The notes below the pieces were generated by a model. It did no database searches, was not told the DNA's origin, and saw nothing but the letters and a program-made list of their open reading frames with translations. A stretch of DNA of 32,914 nucleotides from Asaia bogorensis (GTDB taxonomy: Bacteria > Pseudomonadota > Alphaproteobacteria > Acetobacterales > Acetobacteraceae): the NCBI GenBank assembly GCA_945869965.1, contig CAMBRC010000047.1, forward strand, positions 1-32,914, given 5' to 3'. This document shows positions 1-8,618 of this stretch, one piece after another. Each line of letters starts with the position of its first letter. Positions within the stretch are counted from its first letter, which is position 1. A program made the translations under genes and the position numbers.

Positions 1-90
1 GGCCCAGAAATCGACCAACACGACCCCCTCGGCCCCGAGCACATCGGCGGCGAAGCTGTCATCGGTCACCGGCTTGGTGTTCTCGCTCAT
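1..90 (-). CDS. trxA: Thioredoxin, N-terminal fragment (runs off left edge)
   Basis: Only the first 30 codons are inside the window, starting from an ATG at 90. The visible protein begins MSENTKPVTDDSF and reaches VVLVDFWA, the beta strand that leads into the WCGPC active site of thioredoxins. The redox-active cysteines lie beyond the edge and cannot be checked. Thioredoxin reduces protein disulfides in the cytoplasm using electrons from thioredoxin reductase. The gene lies 57 bases downstream of addA on the same strand. A tsaE-addB-addA-trxA order is common in alphaproteobacteria, which supports the call. Cotranscription with addA is likely but unproven. Confidence 0.85.
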   Translation of the reverse strand, partial: MSENTKPVTDDSFAADVLGAEGVVLVDFWA

Positions 91-147
91 CTCGGTCAGC
101 CTTTCTCGCAAAGATGTCCATCAAGGTGGGACGCTCGCCACCACATA

Positions 148-3100
148 TCAAGCCGGCGCCATGTCACGCCCGGGAACATGGCGATCCAGCAGCGAGTCGG
201 GAAGCGGCATCACCCGCGGCCCCGTCGTCCAGACCAGCACGCAGCTGACCAGCTTGCCCGGAAAGATCGCCCGCAACACCCCGCGATAGGCCGCCATCTG
301 CCGCAAATAGGTCACCGGCACCGCCTCCGCACTGCCCGGCGCCACCCGGTTGGTCTTGTAGTCCGCCACCAGCACCCGATCCGCCAACACCGCCAGCCGA
401 TCCACCAACCCGCCAACCACCCGCCCCTCGATCACGCCGGTCAACGGCACCTCCGCCCGCCCGCCGGGCCCGAACAAAGGCGCCAGGTCCGGCTGATCCA
501 GGATCGTCAGCACCTCGGCGGCCAACGCCTCAGCCCCCGCGTCATCCAACCCCTGCCCCGGCCGCGCCAGAAATCGCCGCGCCGCCGCCCCCCGCAGCGC
601 CGGATCAAGGTCCGGCAAATGCTGCAACAGCGCATGCGCCAACTGCCCGCGTCGGAACCGCTGCCCGGTCGTATCCCGCGCGGCCAAAGGGGAGGCCGCC
701 TGCGGCACCGGTCCCAGCTCCATCCCCTCCGGCCGGCTCGGCGCCAGCGGCGACGGCAAGGCCGGCTCATCCGGCACCGGCCGCGCCCGCCATCCCGGCT
801 CCCCCCCCGCCCATCCCGGCAGCACAACCGGCGCCAAAGCGGCCCCCCGCTTCGCCACCAGCTCGGGCGCCACCGTTTGCGCACTCGAATGCGCCTGCAT
901 CTCGCCCGCCCAGGCATCCGCGACGGCATCGAACGGCGCCGCCGCAGCTCCCACCCGCGAAAAACCCTGCTCCACCAGCCGGTACCAGCAAACATCCGAC
1001 AACGCCCGCCGCCCGGCCCAGCCACACACCAGCAGCCGGTCCTCCGCCCGCGTCATCGCCACATAGAGCAGCCGGTTCTGCTCCTCCATCTCGCGCGCCC
1101 GCCGCTCCGCCCGCAGCGCCTCGGCCGCCTGGCAGCGCAACTCGCGGCGCGGCGACCAAACCGGCAACCCCTCGGCCCAGGACACCGTCCCGTCATCCGG
1201 CGGTAGCCCGGTCGTGTCCGGCAGAATGACCAGCGGCGCCTGCAATCCCTTGGCCCCATGCACGGTCATCAACCGCACCGCGCCGTGTCCTCCCTGGGCC
1301 GCCCCCTCGGCCTCGCGCTTCACCTCGGCCCCCGACTGCCGCAGCCAATGCAGAAACCCCTGCAACGACGGCGGATGCGTCCTGGCGTAGCTAAGCGCCG
1401 CCCCCAAAAGTTCGTCAATCGGCTCGGCCGCCTCCGGCCCCAGCCGCGCCAGCAGCCGCGCCCGCCCGCCCAACTGCCCCAACGCCTCCTCCAGCAATGC
1501 ATGCGGCGTGGCGAAATCGACCCGCGCCAGCAGCCCCCCGATCATCGCCCGCGCCGCCCGCCAGTCGTCCCGCTCCCCGGCCCGTTCCCGTAGCGCCGAC
1601 CACAATGACCCCGACCGCCGCGCCGCCAACTCCATCAGGCTGTCATCGCTCACCCCACCCAACGGGCTGGTCAGCACGCAGGCCAGCGACAGATCGTCCT
1701 CCGGCAACAACAACGCGTCACACAGCGCCAGCAAATCCGCCACCGCCGGCTGCTCGGTCAGCACCAACCGGTCCAACCCCGCCACCGGCACAAGCCGCAC
1801 CTTCAGCGCCCGCACCAAGGCCCGCGCAAACGCATTGCGCCGCCGCACCAGCACCAGCACATCCCCCGGCGCCAGCGGCCGCCCCTTGCTCTGCAGCATG
1901 ACGGACCCATCGGTCTGCCCGGCAATCCACTCGGCCAACCCATCCGCCAGTCGCTGCATCGCCCCCACCGAGCCCTCGTTGCGCACCGGCACCGTCCACG
2001 GCACCGCCTCCGGCCGCTCCGGCTCCGGCGCCAGCGGCCACAGCTCGACCATTCCCGCATGCCCCGCCCGATCCGCCACGTGGCGCAACGTGCCGGCCTC
2101 GGCCACCCCGTCACAGGCCGGCGGCACGGCGAACACGGCATCCACCAGGTCCAGCACCGGCACCGTCGAGCGGAACGACACCTCCAGCGGCGCATCCCGC
2201 CACTGCTCCCCCGCCCCCTCCACCCGCCGGCGCAGAATATCGCGCCAGCTTCGAAACGCCTGAGGATCAGCCCCCTGAAACGAGTAGATCGACTGCTTCG
2301 GGTCCCCCACCGCAAACACCGTCCGCGGCAGCCCGTCCTTCGCCGCTCCCTGGCCGACGAAAAACTCCCCGCTCAGCCGTCCGGCAATCTCCCATTGCTC
2401 CGGCGCGGTATCCTGCACCTCGTCCAGCAACAGATGGTCCAACCCGCCATCCAACTTGTACAACACCCAGGCCGCCCCGGGATCGACCAGCAGCCGCGAA
2501 CTCGCCCGGATCAGGTCGCCGTAATCCAGCAGCCCCGTCCGTTGCTTGCCCGCCGCATAGGCCCGCGCCACCGGCCCCGCCAACCCGGCCAGCGCCGCCG
2601 AAATCTGGGCCACCTGCCACGCCCGCGCCGCATCCTCCAGCGCCATCAACCGCGCCTGTTCCGCCTCCAGCGCCACCAGCACCGCCGGGTGATCCCCGAG
2701 GAATTTGCCACGTACCAATCCCCCCGGCGCCCGCTTCTCGCCATCGGCGCGGAACAGCAGTTTTCGCCACTCGGCGACGTTCTCCGAACGCATCTCGGCA
2801 TCGAGCCCGAGCCACCCGGCCATCCCGGCCCCCAGCGCCGGCGCCATCGTGCCTCCGCCATTGCCCAGCACCCGCGCCGCATCGCGCAAGCCAGCCTCGT
2901 CGCAATCGCCGGCAATCGCCGCCGCCACCTCGTCAGGATCACGCGCCCCCAGAAGATGCCGCAACCGCCGCTCCAACGCCTCCGGCCCCAGGGCCAACGC
3001 GGCCTCAAGTTCGTCGGGCTTGCCCCGCAGCTTCTCGATCAGCTGGCCCAGCGCCTCCAAATTCGGCACCAACCCGGCCACCAGCCGCAGCGCCGTCCGC

Positions 3101-3618
3101 TGATCCTCGGCAAAGGCCGCGGACAGCATCGTCTCACGCGCCTCGGACAGCGCGACGGCAGCATCGGGATCATCCATCAGCCGGAAATGCGGACTCAGCG
3201 CCGCCTCCAACGGAAACCGCCGCAACAGCGACTGGCAGAATGCATGGATGGTGCCGATCCGCATCCCGCCGGGCAGGTCGAGCACGGTGGCAAACAACGC
3301 CCGCGCCCGCAGCCGCATCGCCGCATTCGGCACCACCTCCAGCGCCCGCAACGCCTCATCCAGCCCGCCATCATCCAGCGTCACCCACCCGCCGAGCCGC
3401 CGCTGCAACCGCACCGCCATCTCGGCGGCCGCCGCCTTGGTAAAGGTCAGGCACTGGATGCGGGCGGGATCGGCGCCCCCCAGCATCAGCCGCAGCAACC
3501 GATCGGTCAGCAGCTTGGTCTTGCCCGACCCCGCCGAGGCCGCCACGAAGGCGGACACCCTGGGATCACCGGCAATGCGCTGCGACCGGTTGGCTTCATC
3601 ACGGGCCGAGGCGCTCAT
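148..3618 (-). CDS. addA: Double-strand break repair helicase/nuclease AddA
   Basis: This is a UvrD/Rep-like superfamily 1 helicase of 1156 residues with a C-terminal RecB-type nuclease. It forms the AddAB complex, which processes DNA ends for RecA-dependent recombination. The Walker A motif AGSGKT is at residues 29-34. Further motifs are DEVQDTAPEQW (Walker B/motif II), GDPKQSIYSFQGADP (motif III), LMTVHGAKGLQAP (motif V) and LLYVAMTRAEDRL (motif VI). The nuclease signature VADYKTNR lies near the C-terminus. I chose the ATG at 3618 because it overlaps the addB stop as ATGA. An in-frame start at 3642 would only add a basic MGPGRRRR extension inside addB. The length is typical for alphaproteobacterial AddA. 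The coding strand is strongly G-rich. Confidence 0.95.
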   Translation of the reverse strand: MSASARDEANRSQRIAGDPRVSAFVAASAGSGKTKLLTDRLLRLMLGGADPARIQCLTFTKAAAAEMAVRLQRRLGGWVTLDDGGLDEALRALEVVPNAAMRLRARALFATVLDLPGGMRIGTIHAFCQSLLRRFPLEAALSPHFRLMDDPDAAVALSEARETMLSAAFAEDQRTALRLVAGLVPNLEALGQLIEKLRGKPDELEAALALGPEALERRLRHLLGARDPDEVAAAIAGDCDEAGLRDAARVLGNGGGTMAPALGAGMAGWLGLDAEMRSENVAEWRKLLFRADGEKRAPGGLVRGKFLGDHPAVLVALEAEQARLMALEDAARAWQVAQISAALAGLAGPVARAYAAGKQRTGLLDYGDLIRASSRLLVDPGAAWVLYKLDGGLDHLLLDEVQDTAPEQWEIAGRLSGEFFVGQGAAKDGLPRTVFAVGDPKQSIYSFQGADPQAFRSWRDILRRRVEGAGEQWRDAPLEVSFRSTVPVLDLVDAVFAVPPACDGVAEAGTLRHVADRAGHAGMVELWPLAPEPERPEAVPWTVPVRNEGSVGAMQRLADGLAEWIAGQTDGSVMLQSKGRPLAPGDVLVLVRRRNAFARALVRALKVRLVPVAGLDRLVLTEQPAVADLLALCDALLLPEDDLSLACVLTSPLGGVSDDSLMELAARRSGSLWSALRERAGERDDWRAARAMIGGLLARVDFATPHALLEEALGQLGGRARLLARLGPEAAEPIDELLGAALSYARTHPPSLQGFLHWLRQSGAEVKREAEGAAQGGHGAVRLMTVHGAKGLQAPLVILPDTTGLPPDDGTVSWAEGLPVWSPRRELRCQAAEALRAERRAREMEEQNRLLYVAMTRAEDRLLVCGWAGRRALSDVCWYRLVEQGFSRVGAAAAPFDAVADAWAGEMQAHSSAQTVAPELVAKRGAALAPVVLPGWAGGEPGWRARPVPDEPALPSPLAPSRPEGMELGPVPQAASPLAARDTTGQRFRRGQLAHALLQHLPDLDPALRGAAARRFLARPGQGLDDAGAEALAAEVLTILDQPDLAPLFGPGGRAEVPLTGVIEGRVVGGLVDRLAVLADRVLVADYKTNRVAPGSAEAVPVTYLRQMAAYRGVLRAIFPGKLVSCVLVWTTGPRVMPLPDSLLDRHVPGRDMAPA

Positions 3619-6527
3619 TCGTCGTCTCCGGCCAGGTCCCATTCGGCAACCCGCGCCAACTGCCCGTAATCCGAAAACCGCGGCACCCTCCCGGCATGCG
3701 GCTGCGACAAGTACGGCCGCGCGGGATCATCGAAGGCCTCGACCAGCGCCCGCAGGCTGACCCGCGCGGCGGCCACGGCATCGGCGATCTCGTCAGCCCG
3801 GCCCTTGAACAGCGGCTTGACCTGCCCCGCCTCGAACCCGCCGGTCAGGTGCCAATACGCCAGCTCGACCGCGCGGCCCGCGATATCCCCGAACGCCCCA
3901 TCCTCCGCCATCGCCGCTTCCAGCAACAACTGGGCCGCGAACCCCGCCTCCACCTCGGTCTGACTCGGCGGCGCCCCGGTCTTGTAGTCCAGGATCGCCA
4001 GCGTCCCATCCGCCCGCCGCTCGATCCGGTCCGCCCGCCCGGTCAGCCGGAACCCGCCGGGCACCGACAACTCCCAGCTCCCCCTCACCTCGGTGGCCAA
4101 AGCGGACAAGGTATTCGTCGCCCGTCGGTCGCGCTCGGTATCGGCCACCCACTCGGCAATCCGCCACAGCCGCGGCCGCCACCATTCCACCAACGCCCGC
4201 CGCAGCCCCGCCCGTTCCAGCGCATGGTCCATCGCCGCGCGCAGCTTGCCCGCGGCCCCGGCCGGCCAGCGCGCGCCGTGCTCGTCCAAGAAGCGGTGCA
4301 ACCCGTCATGCACCACCGTGCCGTAGTCGGCGGCGTCGGTGGCCTGTTCCAGCGGGTCGAGCTTGCGAAGCCGCAGAATATGCTTGGCATAGATGGCATA
4401 GGGATCGGCCAGCCAGGTCTCGATCTCCGTGACACTCAGCCGCCGCGGTCGCAGCTCCAGCGGTGGACACGGTGCCGGCGGTGCCAGGCGCTGCACCGCG
4501 GCCGGCTGATCCAGTTGCGCTGCCCAGGCCGAAGCCGGATGCGCCGGCAGCCGCATCCCCTGCCCCGCAAGGAACGCTTCCAACCGCACCAGCCAGCGGG
4601 CCGGCACCGCGGGCGCCCCATCCAGCCGGCGCGGACAGGACAGCACCGCGACCGGGGCGGCACAGGCATTGGCCATGAAGTCATGCGCGGTCAGCCCAAC
4701 GGCCTCCTCCGCACTGGGCAACCCGGCCCGCGTCCGCATCGGCCGGCTGAGCCATGGGCCGGGATCGGTCGCCGGCGGCCAGACGCCCTCGACCAGGCCG
4801 CCGAGTACCACGACATCCACGCTCTGGAGCTGCGCCTCCAGCAGACCCCAGATGAACACCCGGGGATGTTCGCCGGCCGCTTCCCGTCCGCGCAACACCC
4901 GCCGGGTTCGCACCACGGCACCTTCCAGCAAGGCATCCAACAGACCTGGCAGCACCGATGGCGGCTGATCTGGCAGCAGGCCGAGATGCGGCATCACCCC
5001 GGCCAGGGTGGTGGCCAGCGCCTCGCCCTCCTCGTGCGCCCACAGGATCGCGGGGCCGGCACGTTCATCCGTGGTGGCCAGCGCCTCGGCCGCCTCGACC
5101 AGCCCGGCGAGCAGGGTTGCCGGTGACATTGCCACCGACTGGCGCAGCAGCGGTTCCAGGCAGGCTTCGAGCCGGTCGAGCAGGTCGACCAGTCCATCGT
5201 GTCGCGCATCGGTTACCCGGTCGACCTTCTGGCGCAGCCCGGTCAGGCCGCCGGGCGGGCGGGGGCCGCGCAGGCAGGCGAGCTCCAATGTCCGTGCGGC
5301 CGCCCGGCAGGTGGCCGGGGCCATGCCGGCGGCGGCGAAGGGGTGCTTCAGCAGGGCCATCAGGCTCACTGGTCCGAGGTCATCGGCCACTGCCGCCGAT
5401 AACAGCCGCAGGAACACCGCCGGTGGGGCGTGGGCCAGTTGCTCACCGGCGGAATCGTCGGCCAGCACGTCCCAGCGTTGCAACGCCGCCGACACCCGGC
5501 CGGCCAGGGCGCGGTCCGGGGTGACCAAGGCGGCGCGGCGGCCGGGTTGTTCCAGCGCATCGCGCAGGATCATGGCGATGGCGACCGCTTCTTCCTGCTG
5601 GTCGGCGGTTTCCAGGCGGGTGAGGCCGTCGGTGACGATCGTGCCAGGCTGGCGCCAGTCGCCGAGTGCGATGGCCGGCAGCAGCGCGCGCGATAGCATT
5701 GCGACGCGGCCGTCCGGGGCATCCCATTGTACGACATCCCCGCGCCTCGCGCCAAGGCCGGCGAGGAGGTTGCGCTGGCCTGCTTGAGGGTGGGAGTCGT
5801 CGAGCTTTTCCCAGATCTCGTCGGGCATTGCGAGGTCGAGGCCGGGCAGGACGACCTGGCCGAGCGGCATGGCGGCCACTGCGCGCAGCAGGCGGGCGGC
5901 GGCGGGGATGCCGCCTTGCATACCCACGGTCCAGACGGGGTGGTCGGGGGGATTTGCGGTCCAGGCTTCGGCTTGGGCACTGAGCAGCTTGGCCTGGCGG
6001 GCGGCGGGGTTCATCAGGCCCTGGTCGGCGAGCCAGGCGGGCCAGGCCTGGGTGACGATGGTCAGGAAATCGAGGGTGACCTGCCAGTGGGCGGCGTATT
6101 CGGTTTCGGCGGCGCGTTCCAGGGCTTCGCGCAGGTCGAGTTCGGCGCGTTCGGCCTGGTCCATCAGGACGGCGAGTTCGCGGGCGAGCTTCCAGGCACG
6201 GTCGGCGGCACCGGCGAGGTGTTCCTGGGGAAGGGCCATCACCAGGCGGGTGAGGGCGGCGAGGCGGTGGGCGGGGTCGACGGCGGGCGGCAGGTCGAGG
6301 GCGCCGGCGAGGGTCAGGGGGGCTTCGTCCAGCGCGCCGATGGCGGTGATGCGGGGGAGGAGGAGGGGTTTGCCGTTGCTGGCACGGAGGAAGGCTTCGG
6401 CCAGGGAGCGGGCGGCGCGGCGGGTGGGGAGGAGGATCAGGCCTTGGCGGTCGCCGTGGGTGTGCAGCCAGGTTTTGGCGATGTGGTCGAGGAAGGGGGC
6501 GTTGAACGGGAGGGTGGCGAGGTTCAT
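3615..6527 (-). CDS. addB: Double-strand break repair protein AddB
   Basis: This is the 970-residue partner of AddA, with a helicase-like N-terminal part and a RecB-family nuclease at the C-terminus. The N-terminus MNLATLPFNAPFLDHIAKTW followed by LILLPTRRAARSLAEAFLRA is characteristic of alphaproteobacterial AddB. It lacks a classical Walker A at the place where UvrD proteins have one. The nuclease region shows LSVTEIETWLADPYAIYAKHIL and later LAILDYKTGAPPSQTEVE. No cysteine is visible in the nuclease region, so the iron-sulfur cluster known from Bacillus AddB appears absent. The start at 6527 overlaps the tsaE stop (ATGA), and the stop overlaps the addA start (ATGA), which suggests translational coupling. 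The frame stays open up to 7181, but that would run through tsaE and the divergent reductase and is not credible. Confidence 0.93.
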   Translation of the reverse strand: MNLATLPFNAPFLDHIAKTWLHTHGDRQGLILLPTRRAARSLAEAFLRASNGKPLLLPRITAIGALDEAPLTLAGALDLPPAVDPAHRLAALTRLVMALPQEHLAGAADRAWKLARELAVLMDQAERAELDLREALERAAETEYAAHWQVTLDFLTIVTQAWPAWLADQGLMNPAARQAKLLSAQAEAWTANPPDHPVWTVGMQGGIPAAARLLRAVAAMPLGQVVLPGLDLAMPDEIWEKLDDSHPQAGQRNLLAGLGARRGDVVQWDAPDGRVAMLSRALLPAIALGDWRQPGTIVTDGLTRLETADQQEEAVAIAMILRDALEQPGRRAALVTPDRALAGRVSAALQRWDVLADDSAGEQLAHAPPAVFLRLLSAAVADDLGPVSLMALLKHPFAAAGMAPATCRAAARTLELACLRGPRPPGGLTGLRQKVDRVTDARHDGLVDLLDRLEACLEPLLRQSVAMSPATLLAGLVEAAEALATTDERAGPAILWAHEEGEALATTLAGVMPHLGLLPDQPPSVLPGLLDALLEGAVVRTRRVLRGREAAGEHPRVFIWGLLEAQLQSVDVVVLGGLVEGVWPPATDPGPWLSRPMRTRAGLPSAEEAVGLTAHDFMANACAAPVAVLSCPRRLDGAPAVPARWLVRLEAFLAGQGMRLPAHPASAWAAQLDQPAAVQRLAPPAPCPPLELRPRRLSVTEIETWLADPYAIYAKHILRLRKLDPLEQATDAADYGTVVHDGLHRFLDEHGARWPAGAAGKLRAAMDHALERAGLRRALVEWWRPRLWRIAEWVADTERDRRATNTLSALATEVRGSWELSVPGGFRLTGRADRIERRADGTLAILDYKTGAPPSQTEVEAGFAAQLLLEAAMAEDGAFGDIAGRAVELAYWHLTGGFEAGQVKPLFKGRADEIADAVAAARVSLRALVEAFDDPARPYLSQPHAGRVPRFSDYGQLARVAEWDLAGDDE

Positions 6528-6937
6528 CGGATGAGGGTGGCTTCGCGGGTGTCGTCTCCGGCGTGGGCGAGGCGGATGGTCAGCGCGTTGTCGGGTGTCA
6601 GGTGCCCGAGGCGGTCGGGCCATTCGACCAGGACGATGTCGCGGGTCAGGTCGTCCCAGCCGAGTTCTTCCAGGGCGGCGGGGCCGTCGAGACGCCAGAG
6701 GTCGAAATGGTGCACGGGTCCGCGGGGGGTGTCGTAGGTCTGGACCAGGGTGAAGGTGGGGCTGGGGACGTCGAGTGCCGGGTCGTTGGTGAGGGATCGG
6801 AGGAAGGCGCGGGCGAAGGCGGATTTGCCGGCGCCCAAGGGGCCGTCGAGCAGAATCGCGTCGCCCGGACGGACCTGGGCGGCGAGTTCGGCGGCCAAGG
6901 CTTCGGTTGCTTGGAGGGACGGCAGGAGTCGACGCAT
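6524..6937 (-). CDS. tsaE: tRNA threonylcarbamoyladenosine biosynthesis ATPase TsaE
   Basis: This small P-loop ATPase of 137 residues acts with TsaB and TsaD to make the t6A modification at position 37 of ANN-decoding tRNAs. Walker A GPLGAGKS is at residues 32-39. It is followed by SPTFTLVQTYDTPRGPVHHFDLWRL-type family blocks and the acidic VEWPDRLG segment near the C-terminus. I chose the ATG at 6937 (MRRLLPSLQATEAL). An upstream in-frame start at 6973 would add MCPAAPVRQTAP and reach closer to the divergent gene. It is the first gene of the minus-strand unit tsaE-addB-addA-trxA, diverging from the reductase gene with 64 bases between starts. No strong ribosome-binding site is visible. Confidence 0.92.
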   Translation of the reverse strand: MRRLLPSLQATEALAAELAAQVRPGDAILLDGPLGAGKSAFARAFLRSLTNDPALDVPSPTFTLVQTYDTPRGPVHHFDLWRLDGPAALEELGWDDLTRDIVLVEWPDRLGHLTPDNALTIRLAHAGDDTREATLIR

Positions 6938-7001
6938 GGGGGCAGTTTGCCTGACCGGCGCGGCGGGGCACAATGGCGGGGAGATCAGAGGCGGGATTGT
7001 G

Positions 7002-8018
7002 ATGAGCCAGAGCTATGAGACTGATGTGGCGATTATCGGGGCGGGACCGGTGGGGATGTTCGCCGCCTTTGAGCTGGGGATGCTCAAGCTGCGGTGCGTG
7101 CTGATCGATGCTTTGGGCGAGTTGGGCGGGCAATGCACGGCGCTGTACCCGGAGAAGCCGATTTATGACATTCCCGCGCATCCCTCCATTGAGGCGGCGG
7201 AGTTGATTGCTCAGTTGGAAAAGCAGATTGCGCCGTTTTCGCCGGGGTTGCTGTTGGGGCGGCGGGTGGAAAGGCTGGAAGGGTCCGTCGGTGGGTTCAC
7301 GTTGGGGACTGATCTCGGGGACGTGGTGAAATGCAAGGCGGTGATCGTTGCGGCGGGGGCCGGGGCGTTTGGGCCGAACCGGCCGCCGTTGGAGGGGCTG
7401 GCGGCATTCGAGGCGTCAGGGGGGGTGCAGTACTACGTGCGGCGGCGGGAGGATTTGCGGGGTAAGCGGGTGGTGATCGCAGGGGGGGGAGATTCGGCGG
7501 TCGACTGGGCGTTGGCGTTGCGGGGGGTGGCGGCTTCAATTCAGGTGGTGCATCGGCGGGCGAAGTTCCGGGCGGCGCCGGAGACGGCGGGGCAGTTGGA
7601 TGCGGCGGCGCAACGCGGCGAGGTGGAGATGGTGATCCCGTATCAGCTGCATGGGCTGCGTGGGGCGGGCGGGGTGTTGGAGGCGGTGGAGGTGGCGGAT
7701 CTGGATGGCGGGACGAAGGTTTTGCCGGCGGACGTGCTGTTGCCGTTCTTTGGGCTGTCGATGGATCTGGGGCCGATTGCCGGGTGGGGTTTGGGGTTGG
7801 AGCGTAACCATGTCGTGGTGACGCCTTCGACCTGTGAGACGTCGTTGGCGGGGGTGTTCGCCATTGGGGACGTGGCTGTTTATGCGGGGAAGTTGAAGTT
7901 GATTTTGCAGGGGTTTTCGGAGGCGGCGATGGCGGCGCATGCGATCCATCCGATCGTGTTTCCGGAGACGGCGCTGCATTTCGAGTATTCGACGACGAAG
8001 GGCTTGCCGGGGGGATAG
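7002..8018 (+). CDS. Ferredoxin/flavodoxin-NADP+ reductase, thioredoxin-reductase-like type
   Basis: This FAD- and NAD(P)-binding flavoprotein of 338 residues resembles the YumC/FNR2 class. The first dinucleotide fold is at the N-terminus (VAIIGAGPVGMFAAFELGML), followed by the family block LGGQCTALYPEKPIYDIPAH. The second nucleotide fold is RVVIAGGGDSAVDWALAL. The C-terminal FAD segment is GVFAIGDVAVYAGKLKLILQGFSEAA. There is no CxxC redox pair between the two folds, which separates it from true thioredoxin reductases. It probably moves electrons between NADPH and ferredoxin or flavodoxin in the cytoplasm. The ATG at 7002 gives MSQSYETDVAIIGAG, a normal start for the family. The gene diverges from tsaE. 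Downstream the sequence turns AT-rich (8019-8045) without a clear terminator hairpin. Confidence 0.9.
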   Translation: MSQSYETDVAIIGAGPVGMFAAFELGMLKLRCVLIDALGELGGQCTALYPEKPIYDIPAHPSIEAAELIAQLEKQIAPFSPGLLLGRRVERLEGSVGGFTLGTDLGDVVKCKAVIVAAGAGAFGPNRPPLEGLAAFEASGGVQYYVRRREDLRGKRVVIAGGGDSAVDWALALRGVAASIQVVHRRAKFRAAPETAGQLDAAAQRGEVEMVIPYQLHGLRGAGGVLEAVEVADLDGGTKVLPADVLLPFFGLSMDLGPIAGWGLGLERNHVVVTPSTCETSLAGVFAIGDVAVYAGKLKLILQGFSEAAMAAHAIHPIVFPETALHFEYSTTKGLPGG

Positions 8019-8038
8019 GTATTAGTTTCTATATCGTA

Positions 8039-8506
8039 TTAATTAGGGCGCGGTTCGGCGTTCCCGGGTGAGGGGCTGAGGCGACAGCGTTGGCGCGAAT
8101 TGGGGGGTGCGCGGGCCGGGCGCGGGCGGAAATATGATGGGGCTGATTGGCGCGCGCGGCGGTCAACGCGCGATTTCGCGCGGGGGATCGCCGGACGGAT
8201 TTTGGGCGTGTTCGGGCGAGTGGGCGCCTTGCGGCTGGTACGGCGCGAGTACCGGGCGGCGCGGCGGGGGGAGTTCTGGCGGGGGGGCGGCTTCGGCGTG
8301 GCGGCAGGGCGGATGGCGGGCGGGGGGAGGTCGCCGGATTGCCACAGAGTGAGGAGTTGCTCCAGCTGGGCGAAGATGCGGGCGAAAAGTGCCGCGATCA
8401 GGGCATCCAGAGCGGCGGACACAGTTCCGCAACCAGCCTCCGCCGGGGTGGCGGAGGCTCGGAGCTGGACCAGTTGGCTGGCCAGGCCGGGTAGATGACG
8501 TTCCAT
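8039..8506 (-). CDS. Hypothetical protein with Leu/Ala-rich helix and basic Pro/Arg-rich tail
   Basis: This 155-residue open frame has no function I recognise. The first 65 residues look like real protein: a leucine/alanine-rich amphipathic or membrane-associating helix region (SAALDALIAALFARIFAQLEQLL) ending in LPPP. The remaining 90 residues are highly basic and rich in Pro, Arg and Ser, likely disordered. The true stop could therefore be conserved only weakly, and the tail may be low-value sequence. In support of a gene, a good sigma70-like promoter with a 15-bp dyad lies immediately upstream, so the mRNA would be leaderless or nearly so. No ribosome-binding site is present. It lies downstream of the HEPN-like gene on the same strand. 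The 8019-8618 stretch holds nothing else I can support. Confidence 0.45.
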   Translation of the reverse strand: MERHLPGLASQLVQLRASATPAEAGCGTVSAALDALIAALFARIFAQLEQLLTLWQSGDLPPPAIRPAATPKPPPRQNSPRRAARYSRRTSRKAPTRPNTPKIRPAIPRAKSRVDRRARQSAPSYFRPRPARAPPNSRQRCRLSPSPGNAEPRPN

Positions 8507-8514
8507 TCGCCTGC

Positions 8515-8543
8515 ATTCTAACTTAGTTAGATGGAAGGCGCAA
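8515..8543 (-). promoter_or_regulatory. Candidate sigma70-like promoter with embedded 15-bp dyad
   Basis: Read on the minus strand there is TTGCGC (8543-8538), a 17-base spacer, and TAGAAT (8520-8515). The start codon of the hypothetical ORF follows 8 bases after the -10 box. A perfect odd-centred palindrome TCTAACTTAGTTAGA (plus-strand 8517-8531) overlaps the -10 box and spacer, where a repressor would block polymerase. Flanking DNA (8551-8578) is A/T-rich in an otherwise GC-rich region. The boxes were found by eye and the regulator is unknown. Confidence 0.45.
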
Positions 8544-8618
8544 GGAATTTTTTATGTATTGATAAGAAATTTTTTCGGAGAGGGGGAGGCTAGCGTCGAA
8601 CGGCGGGGGGCTGTGAAA

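Noticed and set aside
2059-3669. Long open frame antisense to addA (about 536 codons)
   Set aside because: It lies fully opposite a well-supported helicase gene and its translation is a His/Arg/Pro/Gln-rich string, typical of a GC-rich antisense shadow.
6528-7181. Upstream extension of addB by 218 codons
   Set aside because: It would run through tsaE and the divergent reductase. The encoded stretch is basic low-complexity sequence, and the ATG at 6527 gives the family N-terminus.
7002-8018. Thioredoxin reductase
   Set aside because: The two nucleotide folds fit, but the CxxC redox pair is missing and the N-terminal block matches the ferredoxin-NADP+ reductase class.
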